Shown here: one piece after another, positions 1 to 5,483 of the stretch
Layout: each line of letters starts with the position of its first letter
How positions within the stretch are numbered: the stretch's first letter is position 1
Assembly: GCA_036756425.1 (NCBI GenBank)
Contig: DAIOLC010000070.1
Span: forward strand, 1-6,237
DNA: 6,237 nt
Origin: UBA6115 sp012514225
Lineage (GTDB): Bacteria > Bacillota > Clostridia > Christensenellales > Aristaeellaceae
Direction: 5' to 3'
Program-made: the position numbers and the translations under genes
Notes under the pieces: generated by a model
The model's database searches: none
Told to the model about the DNA's origin: nothing
The model's input: only the letters and a program-made list of their open reading frames with translations

Positions 1-171
1 GGTCAGCACCTTGATGAGCGTGGATTTCCCGGCGCCGTTTTCGCCGACGATGCAGTGCACCTCGCCGGGATACAAATCCAGGGAAAGGCCGTTGAGCGCC
101 TTGACCCCGTCGAAGTGTTTCTTGATTCCGACCATCCGGACGATCGGCGCGCTGCTGGTCTGGGCCGTCAT
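1..171 (-). CDS. Sugar ABC transporter ATP-binding protein, N-terminal fragment
   Basis: This is the first 57 codons of a gene that runs off the left edge. It encodes the cytoplasmic ATPase that would power import of the sugar bound by the receptor encoded just upstream. Visible in the fragment are the usual start of an RbsA/MglA-type first nucleotide-binding domain: residues 11-20 (VRMVGIKKHF), GVKAL at 22-26, LYPGEVH at 33-39 and the Walker A motif GENGAGKST at 43-51. Walker B, the signature motif and the expected second ATPase half lie outside the window. The start is set by an AAGGAG ribosome site at 180-185, eight bases before the ATG. It sits 90 bp after the receptor gene, on the same strand, so the two are most likely one operon. 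The family is clear; the substrate is not. Confidence 0.93.
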   Translation of the reverse strand, partial: MTAQTSSAPIVRMVGIKKHFDGVKALNGLSLDLYPGEVHCIVGENGAGKSTLIKVLT

Positions 172-214
172 GCTGAACGCTCCTTCGGTGTCGGCGGTAT
201 GAAAGGGACAAGAG

Positions 215-240
215 CCGGGAGACGCGTCAGCGTCTCCCGG
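215..240 (-). repeat. Perfect 11-bp stem-loop between receptor and ATPase genes
   Basis: CCGGGAGACGC and its exact reverse complement flank a four-base loop (GTCA on the plus strand). The element lies between the receptor stop codon and the ATPase ribosome site. No T-run follows it on the minus strand, so it is not a standard intrinsic terminator. Hairpins at this place in sugar ABC operons commonly protect the 3' end of the receptor message or reduce readthrough, so that more receptor than ATPase is made. The stem is seen directly; the role is inferred. Confidence 0.8.
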
Positions 241-261
241 TATGAATCGTTTTTGGCTATC

Positions 262-1248
262 CTATTCGATCGCCGGCTCATAGGGCCCGATGTTCGCGGC
301 AACCCACTGATAACCGCTGTCCAGGTCGTCCCAGAAAAGCCATTCGGAGAAATTGCTCTTGTCGATCGGAATGACCGGCAGCGCGACTTTGTCGCCGCCC
401 CAGGTGGTGTTGTTCAGCTTCGCCCACGCCATGCCGAACGCAATCAGGCCCTGCAGGTCCGCGGGGGCCGTCATGTTCGCGATCATTTCGCCGTTTTCCA
501 TGGCGATATGGCTGTCCTCGGAGCCACCCGTGGAAATCACGCCGATATCCAGGCCGGCTTCCTTGATCGCCTGGTATACGCCCTTGGCGATCGCGTCGTC
601 CTGGGCGAATACGATGTTGAAGTCGTAGCCTCCGTTGATATAGGAGGACATGACGTTGTACGCGCCTTCGATGGTCCAGTCGTCGTCGGTCAGCTGGGCC
701 GCCAGCGTAACCTTGTCGGAGAAGTCTTCCAGGGCCTGTTTCACGCCGTTCTCATAAATCTCGGTCACGCCGATCCCATAGTACCCGCTGACATAAACCA
801 TCTTGGCGTCGGGGATGTTCTCCGCCGCCCATTTGACCGCGGCATAGCCGATATCGTTGTACTGGCAGGCGACCTGGCCGGCGGTTTCCCCGGCGCTGGC
901 GTCATAGAACGAGTTCTCGACAATGATGGGGATTCCGGCCTTGTTGCACATGTTGACAATCGTTTCCCCGCCCGTGGTCGGGAACATCACGATGATGTCC
1001 ACTTCCTGGTTGATGAGCTGCTGGGCCTGGTCAACCTGCACCGCCGCGTCCTGCTTGCAATCCAGCTCGATGATTTTGATGCCCGCCTTATCCGCCCCGT
1101 ACTTCAAGCCGCTGTATGTCGCGATGTTCCAGGCCTGGCCCAAATCCCACGCCAGGTAACCAATCGTAAACTCCTTCTTTTCCGCGAATCCGGCGGACAA
1201 AGAAATGGAAATCGCGATGACGAGCAGCAGGGCAACCAGTTTCCTCAT
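262..1248 (-). CDS. Sugar ABC transporter substrate-binding protein (ribose-type, periplasmic-binding fold I)
   Basis: This 328-residue extracytoplasmic receptor would capture a sugar or polyol and deliver it to an RbsAC-type permease. Residues 1-22 are a Sec signal peptide: MRK, a hydrophobic core LVALLLVIAISISLS, and a likely cleavage after GFA at 20-22. There is no lipobox cysteine, so it is not a lipoprotein. The mature part begins with FTIGYLAWDLGQAWN (27-41), followed by the two-lobed pattern of the RbsB-like family: QAQQLINQEVDIIVMFPTTG (74-93), PIIVENSF (107-114), a second-lobe segment KMVYVSGYYGIG (149-160), and NIVFAQDDAIAKGVYQAIKEAG (211-232), the equivalent of the ribose-binding FAxNDxMAxGAxxAL motif. 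A GGAGG site at 1256-1260, seven bases from the ATG, fixes the start. The gene follows the oxidoreductase by 48 bp and precedes the ATPase by 90 bp. Family assignment is firm; the ligand is unknown. Confidence 0.93.
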   Translation of the reverse strand: MRKLVALLLVIAISISLSAGFAEKKEFTIGYLAWDLGQAWNIATYSGLKYGADKAGIKIIELDCKQDAAVQVDQAQQLINQEVDIIVMFPTTGGETIVNMCNKAGIPIIVENSFYDASAGETAGQVACQYNDIGYAAVKWAAENIPDAKMVYVSGYYGIGVTEIYENGVKQALEDFSDKVTLAAQLTDDDWTIEGAYNVMSSYINGGYDFNIVFAQDDAIAKGVYQAIKEAGLDIGVISTGGSEDSHIAMENGEMIANMTAPADLQGLIAFGMAWAKLNNTTWGGDKVALPVIPIDKSNFSEWLFWDDLDSGYQWVAANIGPYEPAIE

Positions 1249-1273
1249 AACAAGGCCTCCATGTTCTTTATTT

Positions 1274-1295
1274 ATGACGGGTGTGACCCGATCAT
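1274..1295 (-). repeat. Stem-loop between oxidoreductase and receptor genes
   Basis: ATGACGGGT pairs with ACCCG-TCAT around a GTG loop, giving a nine-base-pair stem with one bulged A at 1291. It fills most of the 48-bp spacer between the oxidoreductase stop and the receptor ribosome site. No T-run follows, so readthrough into the receptor gene is expected. It may act as an RNA processing or stability element; that role is inference. Confidence 0.55.
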
Positions 1296-1296
1296 A

Positions 1297-2331
1297 TCAC
1301 TCGTAGGAAAAGCCCCGCAGGTCAGCCATCCTGTTCTCGTGCTCCGCCTTGTACATTTCCCAGATGGCCAGCTGGCTTTTCAGCGCGTCCTCCCCGTCCG
1401 GCTTGGGCTTGACGCCGTTGAGGATGCAGTCCGCGAAATACTCCAGCTCGTACTTCGGCAGATGGCTGGAGGGTTCGCAGGTGAAAATCAGCTCTTCCAC
1501 GTCGCTTTTCTCGGCATAATTGCCAGGATTCGTCGATTTGTGAAGGTACATCTTTCCTTCGTTCAGGGCGCATTCCACCATCCCGTCCTCAAAAAAGGCA
1601 TGGGCCGCATAGCTGTGCCTGGTGCCCTTCGCGCCCCAGGTCCCGAAGTGATAGCCCAGCCTGCCCTTTTCAAACTCCAGGATGACGTTGCTGGTCCCCT
1701 CCATTTCCATCCAGGGGGTGCACAGGTTGGTCCCCAGGTGCGCGCCGCGGACGGGCTTGCCCATCATCCAGAACATCAGGTCGATGTAGTGGCAGCCGTG
1801 GCTGAACAGCTGGCCGCCCCCCAGTTTCTTGGCGTTTCGCATCCAGGAGCCTTCCGGCAGGAAGGTGTACTGCTCCGTCCAGATGGACAATTGGAAGCAT
1901 TCCCCATAGCGCCTGTCGTCGATGATTCTCTTCAATTCCTGAATCTGGGGGTGGTAGCGCATGATGTACGCGACCATCAGCTTCGCGCCGTTCCGCTCGG
2001 AGGCGCCGATGAGGTCCCGGCACTCCTTTTCATCCAGCGCCAGCGGCTTTTCCATCAAAACGTGGACGCCGTGGTTCAGGAAATCCATGCCGATGGGATG
2101 GTGCAGGTGATGGGGCAGCGCCAGTAGCGCGCTGTCCGTCTGATTGATGATTTCACGGTAGTCCGTGGTCGCAATTCCGCACCCTACCATTTCGGCGAGC
2201 TTCTTTGCCTTTTCGATATCTGCGTCGACGGCGGCGACAACCTCGATCTTATCCCGAAGCTGCTCGAACGCATGCTTATGAATGTCGGAAATAAAGCCGC
2301 ATCCTACGATGGCCATCCTGATCTTATCCAT
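1297..2331 (-). CDS. Gfo/Idh/MocA family NAD(P)-dependent oxidoreductase
   Basis: This 344-residue cytoplasmic enzyme would oxidise or reduce a sugar, inositol or sugar derivative using NAD(P). The N-terminal Rossmann fold is visible as IRMAIVGCGFIS (4-15, GxGxI dinucleotide loop), with the acidic residue ending strand two in VVAAVDAD (31-38). The family signature EKPLA follows at 94-98; its lysine 95 is the expected catalytic residue. The C-terminal substrate domain carries LGGGQLFSHGCHYIDLMFWMMG (170-191), the equivalent of the GGGxLxDxGxHxIDLxxW motif, with H181 and D184 kept but histidine 178 where aspartate is common. The start at 2331 follows AAGGGGGG; an in-frame ATG at 2352 would add seven residues (MTNKGGQ) with no better ribosome site. 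It is first in the operon with the receptor and ATPase and has its own promoter at 2401-2429. The substrate is not predictable from the sequence. Confidence 0.92.
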   Translation of the reverse strand: MDKIRMAIVGCGFISDIHKHAFEQLRDKIEVVAAVDADIEKAKKLAEMVGCGIATTDYREIINQTDSALLALPHHLHHPIGMDFLNHGVHVLMEKPLALDEKECRDLIGASERNGAKLMVAYIMRYHPQIQELKRIIDDRRYGECFQLSIWTEQYTFLPEGSWMRNAKKLGGGQLFSHGCHYIDLMFWMMGKPVRGAHLGTNLCTPWMEMEGTSNVILEFEKGRLGYHFGTWGAKGTRHSYAAHAFFEDGMVECALNEGKMYLHKSTNPGNYAEKSDVEELIFTCEPSSHLPKYELEYFADCILNGVKPKPDGEDALKSQLAIWEMYKAEHENRMADLRGFSYE

Positions 2332-2368
2332 TTGCCCCCCCTTATTGGTCATCAAAAGCCAGCCAGGA

Positions 2369-2387
2369 GAAAACGATGTGCGATTTC
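2369..2387 (-). promoter_or_regulatory. Candidate operator 1, oxidoreductase operon
   Basis: The plus-strand sequence GAAAACG-ATGTG-CGATTTC is an inverted repeat with one mismatch per arm. It lies about 8-26 bases downstream of the start of transcription predicted for the minus-strand promoter at 2401-2429. An overlapping exact dyad, TGCGA-TT-TCGCA, occupies 2379-2390. The AAACGAT and GCG elements recur in operator 2 at 2498-2515. Place and CG-rich dyad form suit a LacI-type repressor site; no regulator gene is present here to support it. Confidence 0.4.
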
Positions 2388-2400
2388 GCAACTGCGGGAT

Positions 2401-2429
2401 ATAGTATAGAATTCTCTTCCCCAAGTCAA
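2401..2429 (-). promoter_or_regulatory. Sigma-70-type promoter for oxidoreductase-receptor-ATPase operon
   Basis: Read on the minus strand, the -35 is TTGACT (2424-2429), the spacer is 17 bases, and the -10 is TACTAT (2401-2406). Transcription should begin near 2394, leaving a leader of about 60 bases before the ATG at 2331. It is back-to-back with the plus-strand promoter at 2463-2490, with 33 bp between the two -35 elements. These two promoters are the main contents of the 355-bp gene-free stretch 2332-2686. Confidence 0.75.
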
Positions 2430-2462
2430 CCAAGGGCAGGGCAAGCCGATGCGCCTCCCCGG

Positions 2463-2490
2463 TTGACAAAACGGGAAACAACCTTATCAT
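2463..2490 (+). promoter_or_regulatory. Sigma-70-type promoter for the SIS isomerase gene
   Basis: The -35 is a consensus TTGACA (2463-2468), the spacer is 16 bases, and the -10 is TATCAT (2485-2490). Transcription should begin near 2497, giving a long leader of about 190 bases before the ATG at 2687. A GGTTG/CAACC inverted repeat (2461-2465 and 2479-2483) brackets the spacer. I saw no closer promoter of equal quality. Confidence 0.7.
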
Positions 2491-2497
2491 AACCACA

Positions 2498-2515
2498 GGA
2501 AACGATAGCGGTTCC
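2498..2515 (+). promoter_or_regulatory. Candidate operator 2, SIS isomerase promoter
   Basis: GGAAACG-ATAG-CGGTTCC is an inverted repeat with one mismatch, beginning at the predicted start of transcription of the plus-strand promoter. It resembles operator 1 (shared AAACGAT, then GCG, then RTTYC). The centres of the two sites are about 128 bp apart, which would allow looping between them. Binding by a common repressor is inferred. Confidence 0.4.
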
Positions 2516-2540
2516 GGGGAAATCGGCGTTTTTATCCGTT

Positions 2541-2564
2541 TGCGGCGCCGGCCGGAATGCCGCA
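2541..2564 (+). repeat. Stem-loop in the isomerase leader
   Basis: TGCGGC and GCCGCA form an exact six-base-pair stem around a twelve-base loop that itself contains GCCGGC. It lies in the roughly 190-base untranslated leader of the isomerase message. No T-run follows. I recognise no riboswitch class in this leader. The rest of 2565-2673 shows no clear feature. Confidence 0.35.
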
Positions 2565-2686
2565 TGGCGCGACAATCAGGGAAAGATTGCAATCCGCGCG
2601 AAAAGCCTGAAAAAAACCCGATTGCCAAAATACGGTGACGGCCGGAAACCACGGTACTGTTGGAGAAAATAGCAAGGAGGCGCATC

Positions 2687-3289
2687 ATGAAACCAGAATC
2701 GCTGGCGGCGGCCCGGGAGGTCTACCGGATCGAGGCGGACAGCATCCTCAAGGCCCTGGACTACTTTGACGAAGGACCCTTCGCCCGCGCGGTGGAGGCG
2801 CTGAAAACCGCGCCGCGCATCGGGACGACGGGCTGCGGGCATTCCGGTATTATCTGCCAGCATTTCGCTCACCTGCTGTGCTGCATCGAGCGGCCCGCGC
2901 GCTTCATCTCCCCGGCGGAGGCTATCCACGGCGCGATGGGGTTCGTCAGGCAGGGCGACGCGATGGTGTTCGCCTCCCGCGGCGGGAAGACCGCCGAGCT
3001 GTTCCCCATCCTGGACATCTGCAAGACCAAGGGCGTCACCAGCATCCTGGTCACGGAAAACCTGGAATCCGCGCTGGCCCGGCAGTCGGACATCGTGCTC
3101 AAGCAATTCGTCACCCGCGAGACGGACCCCTACAATTCCCAGGGCACCACGTCGACCACCGCCCTGTGCGCCATTTTCCACACCCTGCAGACCGCGCTGA
3201 TATACGAGACCGGCTTTGTCAACGAGCAGTTCGCGGTCATCCACCCCGGCGGCGCGGTCGGGGAGCGCCTCAACGAAAAGAAGCCCTGA
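2687..3289 (+). CDS. Single SIS-domain sugar-phosphate isomerase, KpsF/KdsD/GutQ-like, without CBS domains
   Basis: This 200-residue cytoplasmic protein should interconvert an aldose phosphate and a ketose phosphate, as arabinose-5-phosphate isomerases do. The SIS domain fills the protein: IGTTGCGHSG (45-54), ISPAEAIHG (74-82), SRGGKTAEL (97-105), LVTENLESALARQSD (121-135), TSTTALCAI (155-163) and HPGGAVGERL (186-195). Compared from memory with E. coli KdsD, the residues matching catalytic H88, E111, E152 and H193 are present as H81, E104, E145 and H186, in gapless register. K59 of KdsD is replaced by H52. The tandem CBS domains of KdsD and GutQ are absent, as in the known short forms. AAGGAGG at 2674-2680, six bases before the ATG, fixes this start over an in-frame ATG at 2660. 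It is transcribed alone, divergently from the oxidoreductase operon. Next to a kinase and an aldolase, a catabolic role is more likely than Kdo synthesis. The exact substrate is unknown. Confidence 0.88.
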   Translation: MKPESLAAAREVYRIEADSILKALDYFDEGPFARAVEALKTAPRIGTTGCGHSGIICQHFAHLLCCIERPARFISPAEAIHGAMGFVRQGDAMVFASRGGKTAELFPILDICKTKGVTSILVTENLESALARQSDIVLKQFVTRETDPYNSQGTTSTTALCAIFHTLQTALIYETGFVNEQFAVIHPGGAVGERLNEKKP

Positions 3290-3349
3290 GGGGCGGCCGC
3301 TCCGCGCGCCCTGCGGCGATAAACCGGAAGGCGCCCGCCGGAATGAAGT

Positions 3350-3410
3350 GCGCCCCCTCTGTTGGTTTTTAACCGGCTTTGGGGGTGCGTTTCTCCTGAG
3401 GGGCGCTTTT
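3350..3410 (+). terminator. Possible terminator of the SIS isomerase gene in the convergent spacer
   Basis: GCGCCCC at 3350-3356 can pair with GGGGCGC at 3400-3406, which is followed by TTTT (3407-3410). The same left arm can instead pair with GGGGGTGC at 3381-3388, followed by GTTT. A small GGTT-TTT-AACC hairpin (3364-3374) sits in the loop. The outer loop is long for an intrinsic terminator and the T-run is short, so this is a weak call. The rest of 3290-3474 holds two small hairpins, ACGG-TTTT-CCGT at 3421-3432 and CGGG/CCCG at 3436-3447, and no gene. Confidence 0.35.
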
Positions 3411-3474
3411 CATATGAAGTACGGTTTTCCGTGGACGGGCTTTCCCGCCTGGATTGCCGCGGCGCCCGGGGTTC

Positions 3475-4308
3475 CTATGCCTTCCCCTCGCAGGAGAACA
3501 GGCGCAGTTTCCGGAGGGCGGCCTCGCAGGAGGCCTTGCGCATCCGGGGGGACACCTGCTCGATGCTGCGGTTGTGCTGGGCGACCCAGTCGTGTGCGGC
3601 CTGGCTGGCGGCGTTGCTCACGTCGGTGTAGATGTTGATCTTCTGGATGCCGTCGCGCACGACGTTGCGGAAGTCGTCGTCGGACAGGCCGGAGCCGCCG
3701 TGCAGCACCAGTCCCACGTCGGTGACCTTGCGCACTTCGCGCAGGCGCTCCAGGTCCAGGACCGGCGGCGTCTTGTACACGCCGTGGGCGGTGCCGATGG
3801 AAATCGCCAGCGCGTCCACCCCGGTGCGGCTGACGAAGTCCTCCACGTCCTCCGGCCGGGTGTAGACGTAGCCGATGTCGGCGGGGTCGTCAAACACGAC
3901 GTGCCCCAGTTCCGCCTCCACGGACACGCCGTGGCGGTGGGCGAAATCCGCCAGCTCCCGCAGGCTTTTCACGTTGTCTTCGTAGGCCGCCTCGCTGCGG
4001 TCGTACATGACGGAGGTGAAGCCGCTTTCGATGGCGCGCCGGATGACCGGCTCGGTGAAGCCGTGGTCCAGGTGCAGCCCGACGGGCACGCTCGCGCGGG
4101 CGGCCAGCAGCTTGCCCATGCTCAGGAACAGCTCCATATCGCAGCAGCTCAGAAGTGACTCCGCCGTCCCGATGATGACCGGCGCGCGGAGCTCCTCCGC
4201 CGCGTCCATCACGCCCAGCGCCATCTCCACGGTGAAGGTGTTGAACATGCCAACGCCGTAGCGGCGCCGCCGCGCGTCCTGCAGGATTTCCTTCATGTTG
4301 ACCAGCAT
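3475..4308 (-). CDS. Class II (zinc-dependent) ketose-bisphosphate aldolase, FbaA/GatY/IolJ family
   Basis: This 277-residue cytoplasmic enzyme cleaves a ketose 1,6-bisphosphate or related phosphate into dihydroxyacetone phosphate and an aldehyde. Motifs run in the family order: MLVNMKEILQDA at the N terminus, GVGMFNT (18-24), LHLDHG (78-83) with catalytic D81 and zinc ligand H82, VEAELG (130-135), GTAHGVY (172-178) with zinc ligand H175, LHGGSG (202-207) with zinc ligand H203, KINIYTD (223-229) and the C-terminal LFSCEGKA, matching the usual LFGSxGKA. The MxDxS segment reads MYDRS (101-105), with arginine where glycine or alanine is common. The length is normal for the GatY/Fba group. AAGGG at 4316-4320, seven bases before the ATG, supports the start. 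It follows the PfkB kinase by 146 bp with its own promoter between. Whether it acts on fructose, tagatose or another bisphosphate cannot be told. Confidence 0.92.
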   Translation of the reverse strand: MLVNMKEILQDARRRRYGVGMFNTFTVEMALGVMDAAEELRAPVIIGTAESLLSCCDMELFLSMGKLLAARASVPVGLHLDHGFTEPVIRRAIESGFTSVMYDRSEAAYEDNVKSLRELADFAHRHGVSVEAELGHVVFDDPADIGYVYTRPEDVEDFVSRTGVDALAISIGTAHGVYKTPPVLDLERLREVRKVTDVGLVLHGGSGLSDDDFRNVVRDGIQKINIYTDVSNAASQAAHDWVAQHNRSIEQVSPRMRKASCEAALRKLRLFSCEGKA

Positions 4309-4379
4309 CCCGTTTCCCTTCTTCCGGCTTCCCGCCGGAGAACCCCTGCCTCCGCGGGGCTGAGTTTCGCACGTTTGCC

Positions 4380-4408
4380 ATTATGAACCCTTCAAACGAC
4401 GGAATCAA
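4380..4408 (-). promoter_or_regulatory. Sigma-70-type promoter for the aldolase gene
   Basis: On the minus strand the -35 is TTGATT (4403-4408), the spacer is 17 bases and the -10 is CATAAT (4380-4385). Transcription should start near 4373, about 65 bases before the aldolase ATG. It lies in the 146-bp gap between kinase and aldolase, so the aldolase may be made without the kinase. Confidence 0.6.
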
Positions 4409-4417
4409 CCGCGTTTG
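4393..4417 (-). repeat. Inverted repeat over the aldolase -35 element
   Basis: CAAACG (4393-4398) and CGTTTG (4412-4417) are exact reverse complements. The stem continues inward with CGG/CCG after a bulged A, around an AATCAA loop that is itself the -35 hexamer in reverse. As DNA it could be a regulator site; as RNA it would fold at the 3' end of the kinase message. No T-run follows. Confidence 0.45.
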
Positions 4418-4454
4418 GGGGCGGTATAGTCTGCGCTTTATGCTTGCCGGTTTG

Positions 4455-5399
4455 TCAGGGGACGCTGTCCGCCAGCGGGAGGATGGTCTCCAGCCGGCTT
4501 TCGTGGGTGGTCGCGCCCAGGGAACGGATGCAGCGGCTTCCCATCGCGATGCCCATGCGCGCGCAGCGGGAAGGCGGCTCGTTCAGGGTCATCCCGCGCA
4601 GGAAGCCCGCCATGAAGGCGTCGCCCGCGCCGGTGGTGTCCAGGGGCTCCGCGCAGGGGAGCGCCGGCACGGCTTCCTCCCATTTTCCGTCCGTCAGGAA
4701 ACAGCCCTTTTCCCCCAGTTTGACGCCCGCCAGGCGCGCGCCCCGCTTCACGAAATACCGCGCCGCGTCCCGCGGCTCCATTCCGCCGCTTAGAAACGCC
4801 GCCTCCTCCTCGCTGGGGAAGAACACGCTCAGGTGGGGGAGGATGTCCAGCAACAGCGCGGGCTTGTCCTCCGTCCGGCTGCCGCCGCAGGCGTCCATCG
4901 CTGTGGTGAGCCCCAGTTCCCGCGCGCGGCGCATTAGCCATACCAGAGGCTTACCGTCCAGCGCCGGAAGGCCCAGGAAGCTGCCCACGAAGAGAATGCC
5001 CGCCCGGGCCAGCGCCGCGCCGGTCAGGACGGAGGCGTCGTAGCGGTCGTTCGCGCCGCCCTGGTAGACGAAGTGCCGGTCGCCCCCGGGCGTGCACAGC
5101 ACGATGCTGGTGGCGGTGGCTTCCCCTTCCAGTTTCTGCACGTAATCGGCGGATACCCCGTACTTCTTCAGCCGTCCCAGCAGGCCGCCGGAGGCGAAAT
5201 CGTCCCCCACGGCGCCGGACATGCAGACGCGCGCGCCCAGGTTGGCCAGGTTGATGGCCACGTTGAGGGCGTCCCCGCCCGTCGCGTGCAGGATGTGGCC
5301 GGAGTGCGTGGTGTCCCGGTCGAAGACCGTCCGGTCCACCCCGGAGGCCACGACGTCCATCACCATCAGCCCGGCGCACAGCACGTCAAAATCCTTCAT
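4455..5399 (-). CDS. PfkB-family (ribokinase-like) carbohydrate kinase
   Basis: This 314-residue cytoplasmic kinase would phosphorylate a sugar, sugar phosphate or sugar acid with ATP. The N-terminal strand FDVLCAGLMVMDVV (4-17) leads to the substrate-binding glycines in HATGGDALNVAINLANLG (38-55), the first PfkB signature region. AVGDDFASGGLLGRLKKYGV (63-82) is the usual following segment. The second signature DTTGAGDAFMAGFL (254-267) holds the anion hole GAGD and catalytic base D260. SVFFPSEEEA (191-200) fits the family's NxxE region, with proline and serine in place of the usual asparagine. Length is typical. A purine-rich GGTGAGGGG lies just before the ATG. Ketohexokinase-like, tagatose-6-phosphate kinase-like and IolC-like roles are all possible; pairing with a class II aldolase favours a kinase whose product is a ketose bisphosphate or similar. 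I saw no convincing promoter upstream: a TATGAT at 5523-5528 on the minus strand lacks a good -35. Confidence 0.92.
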   Translation of the reverse strand: MKDFDVLCAGLMVMDVVASGVDRTVFDRDTTHSGHILHATGGDALNVAINLANLGARVCMSGAVGDDFASGGLLGRLKKYGVSADYVQKLEGEATATSIVLCTPGGDRHFVYQGGANDRYDASVLTGAALARAGILFVGSFLGLPALDGKPLVWLMRRARELGLTTAMDACGGSRTEDKPALLLDILPHLSVFFPSEEEAAFLSGGMEPRDAARYFVKRGARLAGVKLGEKGCFLTDGKWEEAVPALPCAEPLDTTGAGDAFMAGFLRGMTLNEPPSRCARMGIAMGSRCIRSLGATTHESRLETILPLADSVP

Positions 5400-5483
5400 T
5401 GCCCCTCACCCCGCATTCATGGCGGCGCCCGGTTTGCCGCCAGCTTGCCGGCGCCCGTCCCCGGTTCATCGCACATCCGCCCC

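Noticed and set aside
55..2127. Very long plus-strand open frame (690 codons) across the receptor and oxidoreductase genes
   Set aside because: It is antisense to two genes with clear family motifs, has no recognisable domain, and is explained by GC-rich codon use leaving the opposite strand open.
2660..2686. Earlier in-frame start of the isomerase at 2660
   Set aside because: The AAGGAGG site at 2674-2680 would lie inside the coding region; it is ideally spaced for the ATG at 2687.
2497..2686. Riboswitch in the long isomerase leader
   Set aside because: Only a simple six-base-pair hairpin and a GC-rich stretch are visible; no known riboswitch core was recognised.
2332..2688. In-frame upstream extension of the oxidoreductase to an ATG at 2688
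   Set aside because: It would cover both divergent promoters and reach the start codon of the isomerase gene. The Rossmann fold begins normally at the 2331 start, which has its own ribosome site.
2576..3244. Minus-strand 222-codon open frame opposite the isomerase
   Set aside because: It is a shadow of the SIS gene with arginine-, glycine- and alanine-rich composition and no motif.
3421..3447. Terminator for the aldolase gene on the minus strand
   Set aside because: The two small hairpins have four-base-pair stems and no T-run on the minus strand.
3454..4158. Plus-strand 234-codon open frame opposite the aldolase
   Set aside because: It is antisense to a gene with all class II aldolase motifs and shows no domain of its own.
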